DNA from: a candidate division WOR-1 bacterium RIFOXYB2_FULL_45_9
Lineage (GTDB): Bacteria > Margulisbacteria > WOR-1 > O2-12-FULL-45-9 > XYB2-FULL-48-7
DNA: 64,000 nt
Reading direction: 5' to 3'
Assembly (NCBI GenBank): GCA_001771575.1
Contig: MEUD01000001.1
Coordinates: 124,001-188,000 of the forward strand
The notes below the pieces were generated by a model, which worked only from the letters and a program-made list of their open reading frames with translations, had not been told where the DNA came from and searched no databases. The position numbers were made by a program, and so were the translations under genes. Below, piece after piece: positions 20,187 to 29,392 of this stretch. The stretch's first letter is position 1. Each line of letters opens with the position of its first letter.

Positions 20187-21275
20187 TCAGCCCAACTCCG
20201 TCCCGATCCTTCTGAAATTATCGGCGATCTCGCGCATGTTGATTGGCCGTTGATTTATATCAGGATGCATCAATTGAAAAATATAGCGAGCAAAAGAAGT
20301 CTCTTTTAGTTCCGCCGGCAGATTGCTTTCTTTGATCAATTCCGCGACCCCCGCGCTCCGATACGCCCAGATATTTTCGACAAAATTATATACCGTGTCG
20401 ACCGGTAAACGTTCCCCGTAATTAATATGTCCGCCGCCGGAAGCCAGGGTGAAGGCGGTGCTTCCTATTGAGTAGGCATCGATCCTTGGATCTTCTTTCT
20501 CCGGCGGCTCAAACACATATTCAGGCGGGAAAAATGCTAATGTCCCGAAGTGGCCGTTTATTGGCCGGTCGGCAATCCTGGTTGAAGAGCCGAAGTCGAT
20601 CAGGCCAACAATCTGTTCTTCCTGGTCGTATAGAATATGGGCGGGTTTTAGGTCTCGATGGATAATGCCGTGATCATGGACCCTGGCCAGCAGTTCAGCC
20701 GCCCCGGCAAGCACCGTGCCAGTCAACCAACCGAGCCTTTGTCTGCTTGGTACAAATTTGAGTGTTTGGTCGCTAAAGGCGTTCATTGCTGTTCCATTTA
20801 CTGAAGAGATAACGATAAACGGTATTTTATAAGGATATGGAGGTTGATTTCCATTTTTAAGCCAATCATGCCAATCCTGGCCGAAGCGCTGGTATTCGAT
20901 AATGTCAGCTTGTCCGGCGGCCAAAAACCGCGGTACTCTGGGGATGTCAATTAAGGTGGTCAAGGTCTCTTTTTCTTTTTCCAACCATTCGTAGAGGCCG
21001 ATTTCAGGTCCGTGAGGAAATTTGATGAAAATCGGTTCAGGCTGACAAGGATGGCCAAGAGGTGTTTCAGGCGATATCAAAAAACCGCGATAAGCGGGAG
21101 CGTTCCCATGTTTGATCCGGCCTTCAACGTCAAGAACAACCAGCCGCCTGTTATTGGTGTCACCAATTATTCTATAATTATCTGGGTTGCGCCAAATGGG
21201 CAAGCCGGCTCTACGGCAGGCCGTTACCGATAGGCTTGGCGCGCTAAAACCAATATATGATTGAAGATATGTCAT
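20187..21275 (-). CDS. Ser/Thr protein kinase-like protein, no clear glycine loop
   Basis: 362 residues. HRDLKP (206-211) is the catalytic loop with its Asp, and DFG (227-229) the metal-binding motif; the activation segment continues to a PPEY-like site. IFIKF (Lys85) is a candidate for the ATP-anchoring lysine, with a nearby EKEKE helix. I see no GxGxxG loop ahead of Lys85, and residues 1-80 do not resemble a standard N-lobe. No transmembrane helix, PASTA or other sensor domain. The start at 21275 has AAGGAT just upstream. Substrate unknown; it diverges from nusB. Confidence 0.8.
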   Translation of the reverse strand: MTYLQSYIGFSAPSLSVTACRRAGLPIWRNPDNYRIIGDTNNRRLVVLDVEGRIKHGNAPAYRGFLISPETPLGHPCQPEPIFIKFPHGPEIGLYEWLEKEKETLTTLIDIPRVPRFLAAGQADIIEYQRFGQDWHDWLKNGNQPPYPYKIPFIVISSVNGTAMNAFSDQTLKFVPSRQRLGWLTGTVLAGAAELLARVHDHGIIHRDLKPAHILYDQEEQIVGLIDFGSSTRIADRPINGHFGTLAFFPPEYVFEPPEKEDPRIDAYSIGSTAFTLASGGGHINYGERLPVDTVYNFVENIWAYRSAGVAELIKESNLPAELKETSFARYIFQLMHPDINQRPINMREIADNFRRIGTELG

Positions 21276-21302
21276 GATCCTTGCTATTTATCGTCATAAA
21301 TG

Positions 21303-21332
21303 TTGGATAATTTCAGACTTGAATGATATACT
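21303..21332 (+). promoter_or_regulatory. Sigma-70-type promoter, leaderless nusB
   Basis: TTGGAT, an 18-nt spacer, then TATACT with upstream TGA (extended -10). It ends exactly 6 nt before the ATG at 21339, so the transcript should begin at the start codon. Confidence 0.75.
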
Positions 21333-21338
21333 GAAGTT

Positions 21339-21737
21339 ATGGGCAAACGAACAACTTCCCGCCGGTTGGCGATGCAGGCGCTCTATCAGGCGGAAATAGC
21401 CAATTCCACCGTCGAAGAGTCGCTCAAGAACCTGTTTGAGTCGGAAAAGTTCATCGCCGAAACGATCGATTTTTCCGAAAAGCTTGCTAAACAAGCCTGG
21501 ACCGATCGGGCCGAAAGCGACAAAGTGATAACCGCTCTTTCGGTCGATTGGCCGCTGGAGAGGATTGGGAAGGTCGACCGGAGCATTCTCCGTTTGGCCA
21601 TTAGCGAGCTCAAAAGCGGGGAGACCCCCCAGTCGGTTGTGGTCAATGAGGCGGTTGAACTGGCTAAAAAATACAGCTCCGAGGAAGCGGCCAAGTTTAT
21701 CAATGGGATCCTTGGCTCTCATCTCCGCTCGCGATAA
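21339..21737 (+). CDS. nusB: Transcription antitermination protein NusB
   Basis: 132 residues, all-helical NusB fold. SRRLAMQALYQAE at the N-terminus and ILRLAISEL plus VVVNEAVELAKKYSSEEAAKFINGIL near the C-terminus are family hallmarks. With NusE it binds boxA RNA for rRNA antitermination. A leaderless start is predicted. The pairing of nusB with riboflavin genes is common in bacteria; here a second promoter lies between them. Confidence 0.95.
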   Translation: MGKRTTSRRLAMQALYQAEIANSTVEESLKNLFESEKFIAETIDFSEKLAKQAWTDRAESDKVITALSVDWPLERIGKVDRSILRLAISELKSGETPQSVVVNEAVELAKKYSSEEAAKFINGILGSHLRSR

Positions 21738-21746
21738 ATCCCCGGC

Positions 21747-21775
21747 TTGAGTAGGACGCTAAAACGTGGTAAAAT
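21747..21775 (+). promoter_or_regulatory. Sigma-70-type promoter, leaderless ribE
   Basis: TTGAGT, a 17-nt spacer, TAAAAT with upstream TGG (extended -10). It ends 6 nt before the ATG at 21782. There is therefore no room for an FMN riboswitch in the 44-nt nusB-ribE gap. Confidence 0.75.
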
Positions 21776-21781
21776 ATCCTT

Positions 21782-22441
21782 ATGTTTACCGGAATTATTG
21801 AGCAAGTAGGGAGCGTGGCTTCTCTTGTCAGGCAAGGGAACGCGGCCAAGCTGGTCGTGTTCAGCCGGAAATATTTTGAAGGGACCAAGGTCGGGGAAAG
21901 CATCGCCGTTAACGGCGTCTGTCTGACCATTACCCACATCCGCCGCGACTATGTTGAATTCGACCTCTCCCCGGAAACTCTAAAAAAATCCGCTCTGAAT
22001 GAGCTTCGGATCAGCGACAAAGTCAATTTAGAAAAGGCTTTGCTGGTTACCGCCCGGCTTGGCGGGCATATCGTCACCGGCCACATTGACGGGGTTGGCG
22101 AGGTCCGCGAAACCGTTCGTTCTGATGGAGGGATCGATCTCTTCCTTGCCGTGCCGAGCGATCTCATGAATTACTTTGTGACCAAAGGCTCGATCGCACT
22201 TAACGGAGTTAGTTTGACCGTGGCTGGTTTTCGGCAGGGACTGTTGCGTGTTTCCGTTATCCCTTTGACTTTAAAGCAGACCACTCTCGGGACGCTCTCC
22301 GCCGGGGACAAGGTCAACATTGAAGTCGATATTTTCTCTAAATACATCGAGCATCACCTCCGGCGCGAAGAGGGGGCCGAGATGCTTGACGATCCGATGA
22401 TGCGGGTCGGATTTTTGCCGATGGGGTGGATAGAGAATTAA
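21782..22441 (+). CDS. ribE: Riboflavin synthase, alpha chain
   Basis: 219 residues, two tandem lumazine-binding domains. [10 protein letters not shown] is the diagnostic N-terminus, with VNGVCLTI in the first repeat and LNGVSLTV in the second. It dismutates two 6,7-dimethyl-8-ribityllumazine into riboflavin. The first gene of ribE-ribBA-ribH. The stop overlaps the ribBA start (TAATG). Confidence 0.94.
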   Translation: MFTGIIEQVGSVASLVRQGNAAKLVVFSRKYFEGTKVGESIAVNGVCLTITHIRRDYVEFDLSPETLKKSALNELRISDKVNLEKALLVTARLGGHIVTGHIDGVGEVRETVRSDGGIDLFLAVPSDLMNYFVTKGSIALNGVSLTVAGFRQGLLRVSVIPLTLKQTTLGTLSAGDKVNIEVDIFSKYIEHHLRREEGAEMLDDPMMRVGFLPMGWIEN

Positions 22442-23724
22442 TGACCAATGACAACCGCCAAATGAATGTAAAGCCAAAATTTAATAAGATTGAGGAAGCC
22501 ATCGATGAGATCAGAAACGGCAAGATGCTTGTTGTTGTCGATGACGCCGATCGGGAGAACGAAGGGGACCTGGTTGTCGCGGCCGAAAAGATCACCCCGG
22601 AAATAGTTAATTTCATGATCTCCCACGCCAAAGGATTGGTTTGCGTTCCTCTGTCGGGAGAGCGGGCGGACGAGTTGGAGCTTGACCAGATGGTCGGCAA
22701 TAATCGGGAGAAACTCCGGACCGCGTTTACGGTCTCGGTTGACGCGCATCATCGCCATGGGGTGACGACCGGTATTTCGCCGTCCGACCGGGCGAAAACT
22801 ATCGAAGTCTTGATCAATCCTAAATCCAGGGTCAATGACCTGGTAAAACCGGGCCACGTTTTTCCCCTCCGCGCCGTTGAAGGCGGGGTCTTGAGGCGGG
22901 CCGGGCACACCGAAGCTTCGGTTGACCTGGCCAGACTGGCCGGACTTTATCCGGCCGCGGTCATTTGCGAGATCATTAATCAGGACGGTAGTATGGCTCG
23001 CGTTCCCCAGCTCATGGAATTTGCTCGCTGGCACAAACTTAAAATTATAACCGTCGCCGACCTGATCTCTTATCGGATGAAGCACGAAAAACTGGTCAAG
23101 CGGATCTCGACGGTAAAGCTCCCCACCAAACACGGGGAATTCTCGGCCATCGGCTACGAGGACATTCTTAGCGGCGAATGCCATGTCGCCCTGGTCAAGG
23201 GGAAGGTCAAAGGGAAAAAGGATGTCCTGGTCCGGGTCCATTCGGAATGTTTGACCGGCGATGTCTTTGGCTCCCTCCGCTGTGATTGCGGGGAACAGCT
23301 TGACCGGGCGCTCGAAAAGATCGAATTTTGCGGCCTGGGGGTTTTGCTGTACATGCGGCAGGAGGGGCGGGGGATCGGGCTGAAAGACAAATTGCGCGCC
23401 TACGAACTGCAGGAAAAGGGGTATGATACCGTTGAAGCGAACGAAATGCTCGGTTTTGCTCCGGACCTGCGCGATTACGGGATCGGGGCGCAGATCCTTT
23501 GCGACCTGGGACTGACCTCGATCAAGCTTTTGACCAACAATCCGAAAAAAGTGGTCGGTCTGGAAGGGTACGGCCTAAAGATCTCCCGGCGCTTGCCGCT
23601 GGAAGTGGGATCGAACATTTTTAACGAGAAATACTTGCGGACAAAGTCCCGCAAGCTGGGCCATTTATTAGAGGGGGTAGGTAAACATGGTAAAAATGAT
23701 CGCCGGAAATCTGGAAGCAAGTAA
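22441..23724 (+). CDS. ribBA: Bifunctional DHBP synthase / GTP cyclohydrolase II
   Basis: 427 residues from the ATG at 22441, chosen over the in-frame GTG at 22426 because TAATG couples it to ribE. An ATG at 22462 is a third option. The N-terminal RibB domain (about 1-210) has [11 protein letters not shown] and a HRHGVTTG-like site. The C-terminal RibA domain (about 215-420) has the zinc cysteines in [15 protein letters not shown] and the RQEGRGIGL loop. It makes both precursors of lumazine, from ribulose 5-phosphate and GTP. The C-terminus overlaps ribH by 38 nt. Confidence 0.92.
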   Translation: MTNDNRQMNVKPKFNKIEEAIDEIRNGKMLVVVDDADRENEGDLVVAAEKITPEIVNFMISHAKGLVCVPLSGERADELELDQMVGNNREKLRTAFTVSVDAHHRHGVTTGISPSDRAKTIEVLINPKSRVNDLVKPGHVFPLRAVEGGVLRRAGHTEASVDLARLAGLYPAAVICEIINQDGSMARVPQLMEFARWHKLKIITVADLISYRMKHEKLVKRISTVKLPTKHGEFSAIGYEDILSGECHVALVKGKVKGKKDVLVRVHSECLTGDVFGSLRCDCGEQLDRALEKIEFCGLGVLLYMRQEGRGIGLKDKLRAYELQEKGYDTVEANEMLGFAPDLRDYGIGAQILCDLGLTSIKLLTNNPKKVVGLEGYGLKISRRLPLEVGSNIFNEKYLRTKSRKLGHLLEGVGKHGKNDRRKSGSK

Positions 23725-24142
23725 ACTTAAATTTTGTCTGGTCGTTTCCCGCTTCAATGAAATGATCTCGAAAGGTTTGGTTGGAGGTGCGGAAGACTGC
23801 CTGAAACGCCACGGGGTCAAAGACGAGAATGTGACGATCGTTTGGGTGCCGGGCGCTTTTGAGATGCCGCTGATCGCGCAGAAGCTCGCGAAAAACTACG
23901 ACGCGGTTATTTGTCTTGGCGCGGTGGTCAGAGGAGGAACTCCTCATTTTGAATATGTCGCTTCCGAAGCGGCTAAAGGGATCGCCCAGGTCAGCCTGCA
24001 GACCGGCGTTCCGGTGATCTTTGGCGTCCTAACGACCGACAGTTTGGAGCAGGCGCTGGAGCGTTCCGGGGTCAAATCAAACAAGGGTTTTGCCGCCGCT
24101 CAAGCGGCCATAGAAATGGCAAACCTGGGTAAGGAGATCTAA
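23687..24142 (+). CDS. ribH: 6,7-dimethyl-8-ribityllumazine synthase
   Basis: 151 residues. [17 protein letters not shown] and [14 protein letters not shown] are conserved active-site segments. It joins 5-amino-ribitylaminouracil and DHBP to form lumazine, usually as a 60-mer shell. Start at 23687 with GGGGGTAGG upstream; an ATG at 23696 is possible. ribD, needed for the deaminase/reductase steps, is not in this cluster or window. Confidence 0.95.
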   Translation: MVKMIAGNLEASKLKFCLVVSRFNEMISKGLVGGAEDCLKRHGVKDENVTIVWVPGAFEMPLIAQKLAKNYDAVICLGAVVRGGTPHFEYVASEAAKGIAQVSLQTGVPVIFGVLTTDSLEQALERSGVKSNKGFAAAQAAIEMANLGKEI

Positions 24143-24146
24143 GCCA

Positions 24147-25253
24147 GTGGCAAAAGTCGTATTAGAGAACGTATTTAAATATTTCGACGATGTCGTCGCG
24201 GTCAAGAGCGTTAATCTGGAGATCAAGGACAAGGAGTTTGTCGTTCTGGTCGGACCGTCGGGCTGCGGCAAAACGACCACCCTGCGCATGATCGCCGGGT
24301 TGGAAGAAGTCTCCGAAGGGAAGATCTACATCGGCGACCGGCTGATCAACGATGTTCCTCCCAAGGACCGAAACATCGCCATGGTCTTCCAATCTTACGC
24401 CCTTTATCCCCACATGAAAGTTTACGATAACATGGCGTTCGGTCTCAAGCTTAGGGGATTGCCGAAAAAAGAGGTCGACGAACGGGTCAAGGAGGCTGCT
24501 GAAAGCCTGGAGCTGACCAAGCTCCTCGACCGGCTTCCAAAACAGCTTTCCGGCGGCCAGCGCCAGCGGGTCGCCCTTGGCCGGGCGATCGTCCGCAATC
24601 CACAAGTCTTTTTAATGGACGAACCTCTCTCCAATCTGGACGCCAAACTGCGGGTCCAGATGCGGGCGGAGCTCCAGAGGCTCCACAAGCGCCTGGAAAC
24701 GACAATAATCTACGTGACCCACGACCAGGTCGAAGCGATGACCCTGGGCCAGAGGGTCGCTGTTATCCTTAACGGCGAACTTCAACAGGTCGACAATCCG
24801 GTCAGCATTTACGAGAAACCGGCCAATCGTTTTGTCGCCGGTTTCCTTGGCTCTCCCCAGATGAATTTCATCAAAGGGGTGATCAGGAAAAAAGCCGGTA
24901 AATATAGTTTTGAGGCCGAGGCCTTCACTTTTGTTGTTCCGCCGGAGGTTGATGGATTGCTGGCCGCCAACGTCGACAAGGAAGTGATATTTGGGATGAG
25001 GCCGGAAGACCTTTGGGACGTTCCTTCTTCCACCTGGCTTGAAGAACAGCATCGCTTCAACATCAAGGTCAAAGTTGATTTCCGGGAGATGATGGGTTCC
25101 GACATCAATGTCTACGTTAAAGCCGGCAAAGACCAGATGATCGGCCGGATCGGGACTTTTGCCGACCCGAAACCGGGAGCGGAACTCGACCTGGTTATGG
25201 ACCTGCGCAAGATCCATTTCTTCGATCCGGAGACCCAGAAAGCAATTATTTAG
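24147..25253 (+). CDS. ABC importer ATP-binding protein, MalK/UgpC type
   Basis: 368 residues with a GTG start preceded by GGAG. Walker [12 protein letters not shown]-loop, signature [12 protein letters not shown], Walker B VFLMDEP and switch His in YVTHDQ are intact. The C-terminal third (about 245-368) is the TOBE/MalK regulatory region of CUT1 sugar importers. No permease or binding protein is adjacent, so it may be a shared multitask ATPase. It follows ribH by 4 nt. Confidence 0.88.
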   Translation: MAKVVLENVFKYFDDVVAVKSVNLEIKDKEFVVLVGPSGCGKTTTLRMIAGLEEVSEGKIYIGDRLINDVPPKDRNIAMVFQSYALYPHMKVYDNMAFGLKLRGLPKKEVDERVKEAAESLELTKLLDRLPKQLSGGQRQRVALGRAIVRNPQVFLMDEPLSNLDAKLRVQMRAELQRLHKRLETTIIYVTHDQVEAMTLGQRVAVILNGELQQVDNPVSIYEKPANRFVAGFLGSPQMNFIKGVIRKKAGKYSFEAEAFTFVVPPEVDGLLAANVDKEVIFGMRPEDLWDVPSSTWLEEQHRFNIKVKVDFREMMGSDINVYVKAGKDQMIGRIGTFADPKPGAELDLVMDLRKIHFFDPETQKAII

Positions 25254-25278
25254 GAAGAATAGGGGATTAGGGAAATAG

Positions 25279-26745
25279 GTGAATAGGGATAAGTTGATAT
25301 TTGAGAAGTCAGTGCCCGGTGCGGTCGGGTTTTCCCTGCCTGATCTTGATGTTCCGCCGGAAGAGATTGAAAAGCTTGTCCCCCCCGAGCTGATCAGATC
25401 CGATCTTAACCTGCCGGAGCTTTCCGAACTTGACGTTGTTCGCCATTTTACCAGGTTGTCGCAAAAAAATGTTTCCGTTGACACGCATTTTTATCCTCTC
25501 GGTTCCTGCACCATGAAATACAATCCCAAGGTGAACGAAGAAGCGGCCAACCTTCCCGGATTTACCGGGATTCACCCCTTGCAGGACGAAAAAGAGATCC
25601 AGGGGATCTTGGCCCTGCTTTATGATTTTGAGCGTTCCCTTTGTTCGATATTCGGCTACGAAGCGTTCACCCTTCAACCGGCGGCCGGCGCCCACGGTGA
25701 ATTGACCGCTTTGATGATGATCAAAGAATATCATCGGAGCAGGGGGAAAGGGGCTCGGAGCAAGGTCATAATTCCTGATTCTTCGCACGGAACTAATCCG
25801 GCGTCGGTGGCGATCGTCGGTTATGAACCGGTTGTCATTAGATCGAACGGACGGGGAAATATCGACGTGGCGGCTCTCAAGAGCGCGCTGGGGACCGATA
25901 CCGCTGCGCTGATGCTGACCAATCCCAACACCCTGGGCTTATTTGACGAGCATATCCTTGAGGTCGCGGAGCTGGTCCATAAGGCGGGAGGGCTTTTATA
26001 TTACGATGGCGCCAATGCCAACGCTAATCTCGGGATCTGCCGTCCGGCCGATCTTGGTTTTGACGTCGCCCACTTCAATCTTCATAAGACTTTTTCCACT
26101 CCTCATGGCGGCGGCGGGCCGGGGGCCGGACCGGTAGGGGTCAATAAAAAATTGGTACCGTTCCTTCCCACCCCCCGGATCGTAAAAAAGGGAAAGAAAT
26201 ATAAATTCTCTTCCAACGTTTCCCCAAAATCGATTGGCCGCGTCCATCCTTTCCACGGCAATATTAACGTGATCATTAAGGCTTACGCGTATATCCGCTC
26301 TTTGGGGGGAGAAGGATTAAAAAAAGCTTCGGAGCAGGCGGTTGAGAACGCTAATTACATGATGAACAGGCTCAAGGAGTATTACTGGCTCCCATATGAT
26401 CGCCCCTGCCAGCACGAATTTGTCCTGTCGGCCAAGTGGCAGAAAGAAAAGTATGGGGTAAAAGCTTTGGATATTGCCAAACGATTGATTGACTATGGGT
26501 TTCATCCGCCGACGATATATTTTCCGCTGATCGTCGAGGAATCGCTGATGATCGAACCGACCGAGTCGGAGTCGCGCGCGACCATTGATGAATTTTGCGA
26601 TGCCATGATCTCCATTGCCAAAGAATGCGAGGTTTCCCCTGAGCTGGTCAAGAATGCCCCTCAAACGACTCCGGTGAAAAGGCTTGATGAAGCAAAGGCG
26701 GCAAGGGAGCTTAATTTGCGCTGGTTACAAGAGCCCCTTAAGTAG
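25279..26745 (+). CDS. gcvPB: Glycine dehydrogenase (decarboxylating) subunit 2
   Basis: 488 residues, PLP-dependent P2 subunit of the split glycine cleavage P-protein. The PLP lysine lies in [16 protein letters not shown], and [11 protein letters not shown] is diagnostic for this subunit. The start is GTG at 25279. The preceding 25 nt are a purine-rich AGGG-type run that may act as a Shine-Dalgarno. gcvPA, gcvT and gcvH are not adjacent. A lipoate ligase 1 kb downstream could supply lipoyl-GcvH. Overlaps the convergent transglutaminase gene by 21 nt. Confidence 0.92.
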   Translation: MNRDKLIFEKSVPGAVGFSLPDLDVPPEEIEKLVPPELIRSDLNLPELSELDVVRHFTRLSQKNVSVDTHFYPLGSCTMKYNPKVNEEAANLPGFTGIHPLQDEKEIQGILALLYDFERSLCSIFGYEAFTLQPAAGAHGELTALMMIKEYHRSRGKGARSKVIIPDSSHGTNPASVAIVGYEPVVIRSNGRGNIDVAALKSALGTDTAALMLTNPNTLGLFDEHILEVAELVHKAGGLLYYDGANANANLGICRPADLGFDVAHFNLHKTFSTPHGGGGPGAGPVGVNKKLVPFLPTPRIVKKGKKYKFSSNVSPKSIGRVHPFHGNINVIIKAYAYIRSLGGEGLKKASEQAVENANYMMNRLKEYYWLPYDRPCQHEFVLSAKWQKEKYGVKALDIAKRLIDYGFHPPTIYFPLIVEESLMIEPTESESRATIDEFCDAMISIAKECEVSPELVKNAPQTTPVKRLDEAKAARELNLRWLQEPLK

Positions 26746-27699
26746 TCCGGCAAGAAAAGGGCCTCCGTTTAAATTTACCAGGTTTCTCCGCGCCGATTCG
26801 TTCCCTGGTTCTCTGTCGAGTATCTCGTTGAAAATTCTTTTGGCCTCATCTCTTTTTCCTTCTTTAATCAAGAGGACCGCCGCGTTGTTCAGGGCGACGC
26901 TGTTATCCGGCTCCAGGGACAGAGCTTTTTTAAACGCGGCCATCGCTTCATTCGCCGAACCCTGTCCGTTAAGTTCGAGGAGGATCGCTCCATAGTTGAT
27001 CCAGGCCTCGGCGAGGTCGGGAGCGATCTCTATCGCGGTCTTAACTTCCATTAGGGCCTTTTCCCGGTGACGCTGTTGTTTCAGTACCTCGGCTTTGTTT
27101 GAATGAAATAGTCCAAGGGTCAAACGCTCCGATAGATACTCAACCGGTCCTGGAAGAAGTTCAAACCTTGGGGGGAGCTTTTTATCGATATAGAAAGCGT
27201 CGAGCTTGTACCATTCCCCCCCCAGCCTGGCCGCGGCGTAAGTATGGAGCAGTCCGTCTTTGACCAGATGGGCCTCAAGATCAGCCGCCCGCAACAGAGA
27301 GATCAACAGGAATGAATATTCAACGCATTTAGCGATCCTTGAGGCGTCATGCTTTGGCGCGTTGATGATATCGGTAGGAAGAGGAAGCCCGTTTGTTTGC
27401 CGTCTTAACCGGTTATTGCAGTCGGTATTACAGTAGACATTAAGTCCGCCGCTTTCAGCGGGGAGACCTGAATAACTGGTCCCACCAAAAGAAAAGGATT
27501 GGCCGGCGGGGATGACCGAGCGGAACAGCAGGAGGGCTCGATCGATCGTTGAGACGCGATTATGGTCAGGGAGCAAGCCGCCAACGTGCCGTCTGATCTC
27601 CGGCGTCAGCGCCAGCGGATCAACTCCGCCATTCCGCCGCGAGAGATGAATGGCCCTTGCTTGATCAAGCATTCGTATGGAGCTGATCATAACGCTCAT
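26725..27699 (-). CDS. Transglutaminase-like / TPR protein
   Basis: 324 residues. The middle has a transglutaminase-like papain-fold core: Cys125 in KCVEYSFLL, His152 in LHTYAAARL and Asp167 in YKLDAF form a plausible triad. The C-terminal part (about 205-310) is three TPR repeats (e.g. [13 protein letters not shown] and [15 protein letters not shown]). There is no signal peptide; a Cys pair at 90 and 94 is unexplained. It could be a peptidase or an inactive protein-interaction form. It diverges from lplA with 55 bp between starts. Function unknown beyond domains. Confidence 0.78.
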   Translation of the reverse strand: MSVMISSIRMLDQARAIHLSRRNGGVDPLALTPEIRRHVGGLLPDHNRVSTIDRALLLFRSVIPAGQSFSFGGTSYSGLPAESGGLNVYCNTDCNNRLRRQTNGLPLPTDIINAPKHDASRIAKCVEYSFLLISLLRAADLEAHLVKDGLLHTYAAARLGGEWYKLDAFYIDKKLPPRFELLPGPVEYLSERLTLGLFHSNKAEVLKQQRHREKALMEVKTAIEIAPDLAEAWINYGAILLELNGQGSANEAMAAFKKALSLEPDNSVALNNAAVLLIKEGKRDEAKRIFNEILDREPGNESARRNLVNLNGGPFLAGLLKGLL

Positions 27700-27742
27700 A
27701 ATGGTACATAAATATCGACAAAAAATCGGCTTAATTTCAAGG

Positions 27743-27748
27743 TATAAT
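27743..27748 (+). promoter_or_regulatory. -10 element, leaderless lipoate ligase
   Basis: TATAAT ends 6 nt before the ATG at 27755. It selects that ATG over the track start at 27677, which would lie upstream of the promoter. No clear -35 or Shine-Dalgarno. Confidence 0.7.
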
Positions 27749-27754
27749 TATCAT

Positions 27755-28474
27755 ATGAGTAAATGGCGATTGATCGCGGCTCCAGAAATGACCGGGGCCG
27801 ATAATATGGCGTATGATCTCAAGCTTTTTTCTGATTTTGAGAAAATGCCAGGCCAGCCGGTCCTGCGGATCTACTCCTGGCGGCCCAAAGCTATTTCCCT
27901 TGGCTATGCCCAGAAAGTCGACCGCGAGATCGATTTGGAGATGGCAAAAGCGCTTGGTTGGGATGTCGTGGTCAGGCCGACCGGCGGGGGGATCGTCTTT
28001 CATAATGAAGCGGAAGTGACTTATTCGTTAGTGATTGGGAAAGATGACCCTTTGTTGCCAAAGGGATTGATTCCAGCTTATAGGAAGATTTCCACGGCTT
28101 TGATTGCCGGGCTGGCTATTCTAGGGATTAAATCAGAAATATCCCCCTCTCCATCTATGATGGAGAGGGGTGCCGAGCGCAGGCGAGGCGGGGTGAGGGG
28201 GCTTTGTTTTAATTATCCAGCCGAATATGAAGTAGTAGCGGCAGGGAAAAAGATCGTCGGGAGCGCGCAGAAAAGAGGAAAAACAGCCCTTCTCCAGCAG
28301 GGGTCGATCTTTATTCGCCAAACACCACCGGGCGATCTCTCTTGTTTGAAGGCGTCGGTCGCGGAAGTGAATGCGGTCAGCGTTGAAGATTTGCTTGGGC
28401 GGGAAGTTTCATTCAATGAAGTTGCCGCCGCGTTGGAATCTGGGTTCCGGAAGGTTTTTAACTCTCTTTTTTAG
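27755..28474 (+). CDS. Lipoate-protein ligase A family protein with an in-frame palindromic insertion
   Basis: 239 residues from the ATG at 27755 (promoter-supported). BPL/LplA-fold core: RPTGGGIVFH (74-83) binds the lipoyl-adenylate and GKKIVGSAQKR (about 164-174) holds the catalytic lysine. It would attach lipoate or octanoate to GcvH or a dehydrogenase E2. Residues about 130-149 (rich in Ser/Pro, Arg and Gly) are encoded by a palindromic element that interrupts the usual short loop between GIKSE and CFNYPAEYEV without breaking the frame. Overlaps the convergent DUF502 gene by 17 nt. Confidence 0.87.
   Translation: MSKWRLIAAPEMTGADNMAYDLKLFSDFEKMPGQPVLRIYSWRPKAISLGYAQKVDREIDLEMAKALGWDVVVRPTGGGIVFHNEAEVTYSLVIGKDDPLLPKGLIPAYRKISTALIAGLAILGIKSEISPSPSMMERGAERRRGGVRGLCFNYPAEYEVVAAGKKIVGSAQKRGKTALLQQGSIFIRQTPPGDLSCLKASVAEVNAVSVEDLLGREVSFNEVAAALESGFRKVFNSLF
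28143..28201 (+). repeat. Palindromic interspersed repeat inserted in frame in the lipoate ligase
   Basis: Perfect 12-bp inverted arms, CCCCTCTCCATC (28144-28155) and GATGGAGAGGGG (28159-28170), with a 3-nt loop. A G-rich tail follows (TGCCGAGCGCAGGCGAGG and so on, ending GTGAGGGGG). The composition differs from the surrounding gene. I recognise the pattern as a common intergenic palindrome of many environmental genomes. The net insertion must be a multiple of 3. No second full copy seen in this window. Confidence 0.75.
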
Positions 28475-29081
28475 GCGGCATCTCGTTGGGGAGATCACTG
28501 GGCTTGAGCACCCCGCCGGAAATAACATATTTGAAAGCGGCGTCGATCTTCATTTCGAGCAGGATGACCTCTTTGGCTGGGACCATGATCAGGAACCCGG
28601 TCGCCGGGGTCGGAGTGTTGGCAATAAAAACGTTGATCATCTTCTCTTTGGTTTTGGCTTCGATCTCGGCCGCGGCGTCGGAAGTGATGAACCCGATCGA
28701 CCAGATCCCTTTTCTTGGGTATTCGATCAGGCAGGCGCGCCTAAACTCTTCGGTCCCTTTATGCACAAAAAGGACGTCGTTGATCTGTTTGGCCGAGGCG
28801 TAAATGTGCTTGACGATCGGGATCTTATAAATGATCTCTTCCCCAAGCTGAAAAAGCTTGGCGCCGAAGATGTGGGTCGCCGAATAACCGGAGAGAAAGA
28901 TCAATAGAATGGTGACGATCAGTCCCAGGCCGGGGATCGAATGGCCCAGGAGCAGGGTGATAAAATTTCCCAGAATTCCATCCAGGAAAGAGAACATGAA
29001 CCAGAGGAGCCAAATCGTGATCAGGGCCGGGAGCAGGGTGATCAATCCCCTGAAGAAATAAGCGCCTATTTTCTGCCACAT
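28458..29081 (-). CDS. DUF502 family membrane protein
   Basis: 207 residues from the ATG at 29081. I prefer this to the track start at 29099 because a promoter places the transcript start near 29082. Two transmembrane helices (about 10-32 and 45-70), then a soluble domain with the DUF502 features KIPIVKHIYASAKQINDVL, RKGIWSIGFIT and FIANTPTPATGFL. Function unknown; relatives are conserved in bacteria and plants. It overlaps the convergent lplA by 17 nt and diverges from the RAM-domain gene. Confidence 0.87.
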   Translation of the reverse strand: MWQKIGAYFFRGLITLLPALITIWLLWFMFSFLDGILGNFITLLLGHSIPGLGLIVTILLIFLSGYSATHIFGAKLFQLGEEIIYKIPIVKHIYASAKQINDVLFVHKGTEEFRRACLIEYPRKGIWSIGFITSDAAAEIEAKTKEKMINVFIANTPTPATGFLIMVPAKEVILLEMKIDAAFKYVISGGVLKPSDLPNEMPPKKES

Positions 29082-29089
29082 AATGATAA

Positions 29090-29118
29090 ATTGTATCATC
29101 TTGGCTTGTCATTTGCAA
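29090..29118 (-). promoter_or_regulatory. Sigma-70-type promoter, leaderless DUF502 gene
   Basis: On the reverse strand TTGCAA, a 17-nt spacer, TACAAT with upstream TGA. The -10 ends 8 nt before the ATG at 29081. Confidence 0.7.
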
Positions 29119-29129
29119 TTTGCTATACT
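29101..29129 (+). promoter_or_regulatory. Sigma-70-type promoter for the RAM-domain gene
   Basis: TTGGCT, a 17-nt spacer, TATACT with upstream TGC. A leader of about 16 nt follows with an AGGGGG Shine-Dalgarno before the ATG at 29152. It overlaps the divergent DUF502 promoter. Confidence 0.7.
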
Positions 29130-29151
29130 CCTTCCATAAGGGGGAAAAAAT

Positions 29152-29385
29152 ATGACCAGTGCCTACATTTTAATTGAAGCCATGCCCGGGAAAGCTTTGG
29201 AATTAACGAACATAATCAGGGAGTTAAAAGGAGTAAAAACGGTCCATCTGGTTACCGGTCCTTACGATATTATTGCCTTTGTCGAATCATCGGACCTTAA
29301 AACAATGGGGGAGATGATCGTTCGCAAAATTCAGTCGACCGGCTTTGTCGCCCGGACTCTGACCTGCATAACAGTAGAAGAATAA
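29152..29385 (+). CDS. Stand-alone Lrp/AsnC ligand-binding (RAM) domain protein
   Basis: 77 residues forming only the alpha/beta RAM domain of Lrp/AsnC regulators (AYILIEAMPGKALEL, VTGPYDIIAFVESSDL), with no DNA-binding helix-turn-helix. Such small proteins oligomerise and bind amino acids. It converges on leuA with a 7-bp gap; a link to branched-chain amino acid sensing is possible but only inferred. Confidence 0.88.
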   Translation: MTSAYILIEAMPGKALELTNIIRELKGVKTVHLVTGPYDIIAFVESSDLKTMGEMIVRKIQSTGFVARTLTCITVEE

Positions 29386-29392
29386 AACCCGA

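Noticed and set aside
21738-21781. FMN riboswitch ahead of ribE
   Set aside because: The gap is 44 nt and contains a promoter ending 6 nt before the ATG, so no leader exists to hold an aptamer.
25254-25290. AGGG-rich degenerate repeat before gcvPB
   Set aside because: Too short and irregular to call a repeat element; it may simply supply ribosome-binding sequence for the GTG start.
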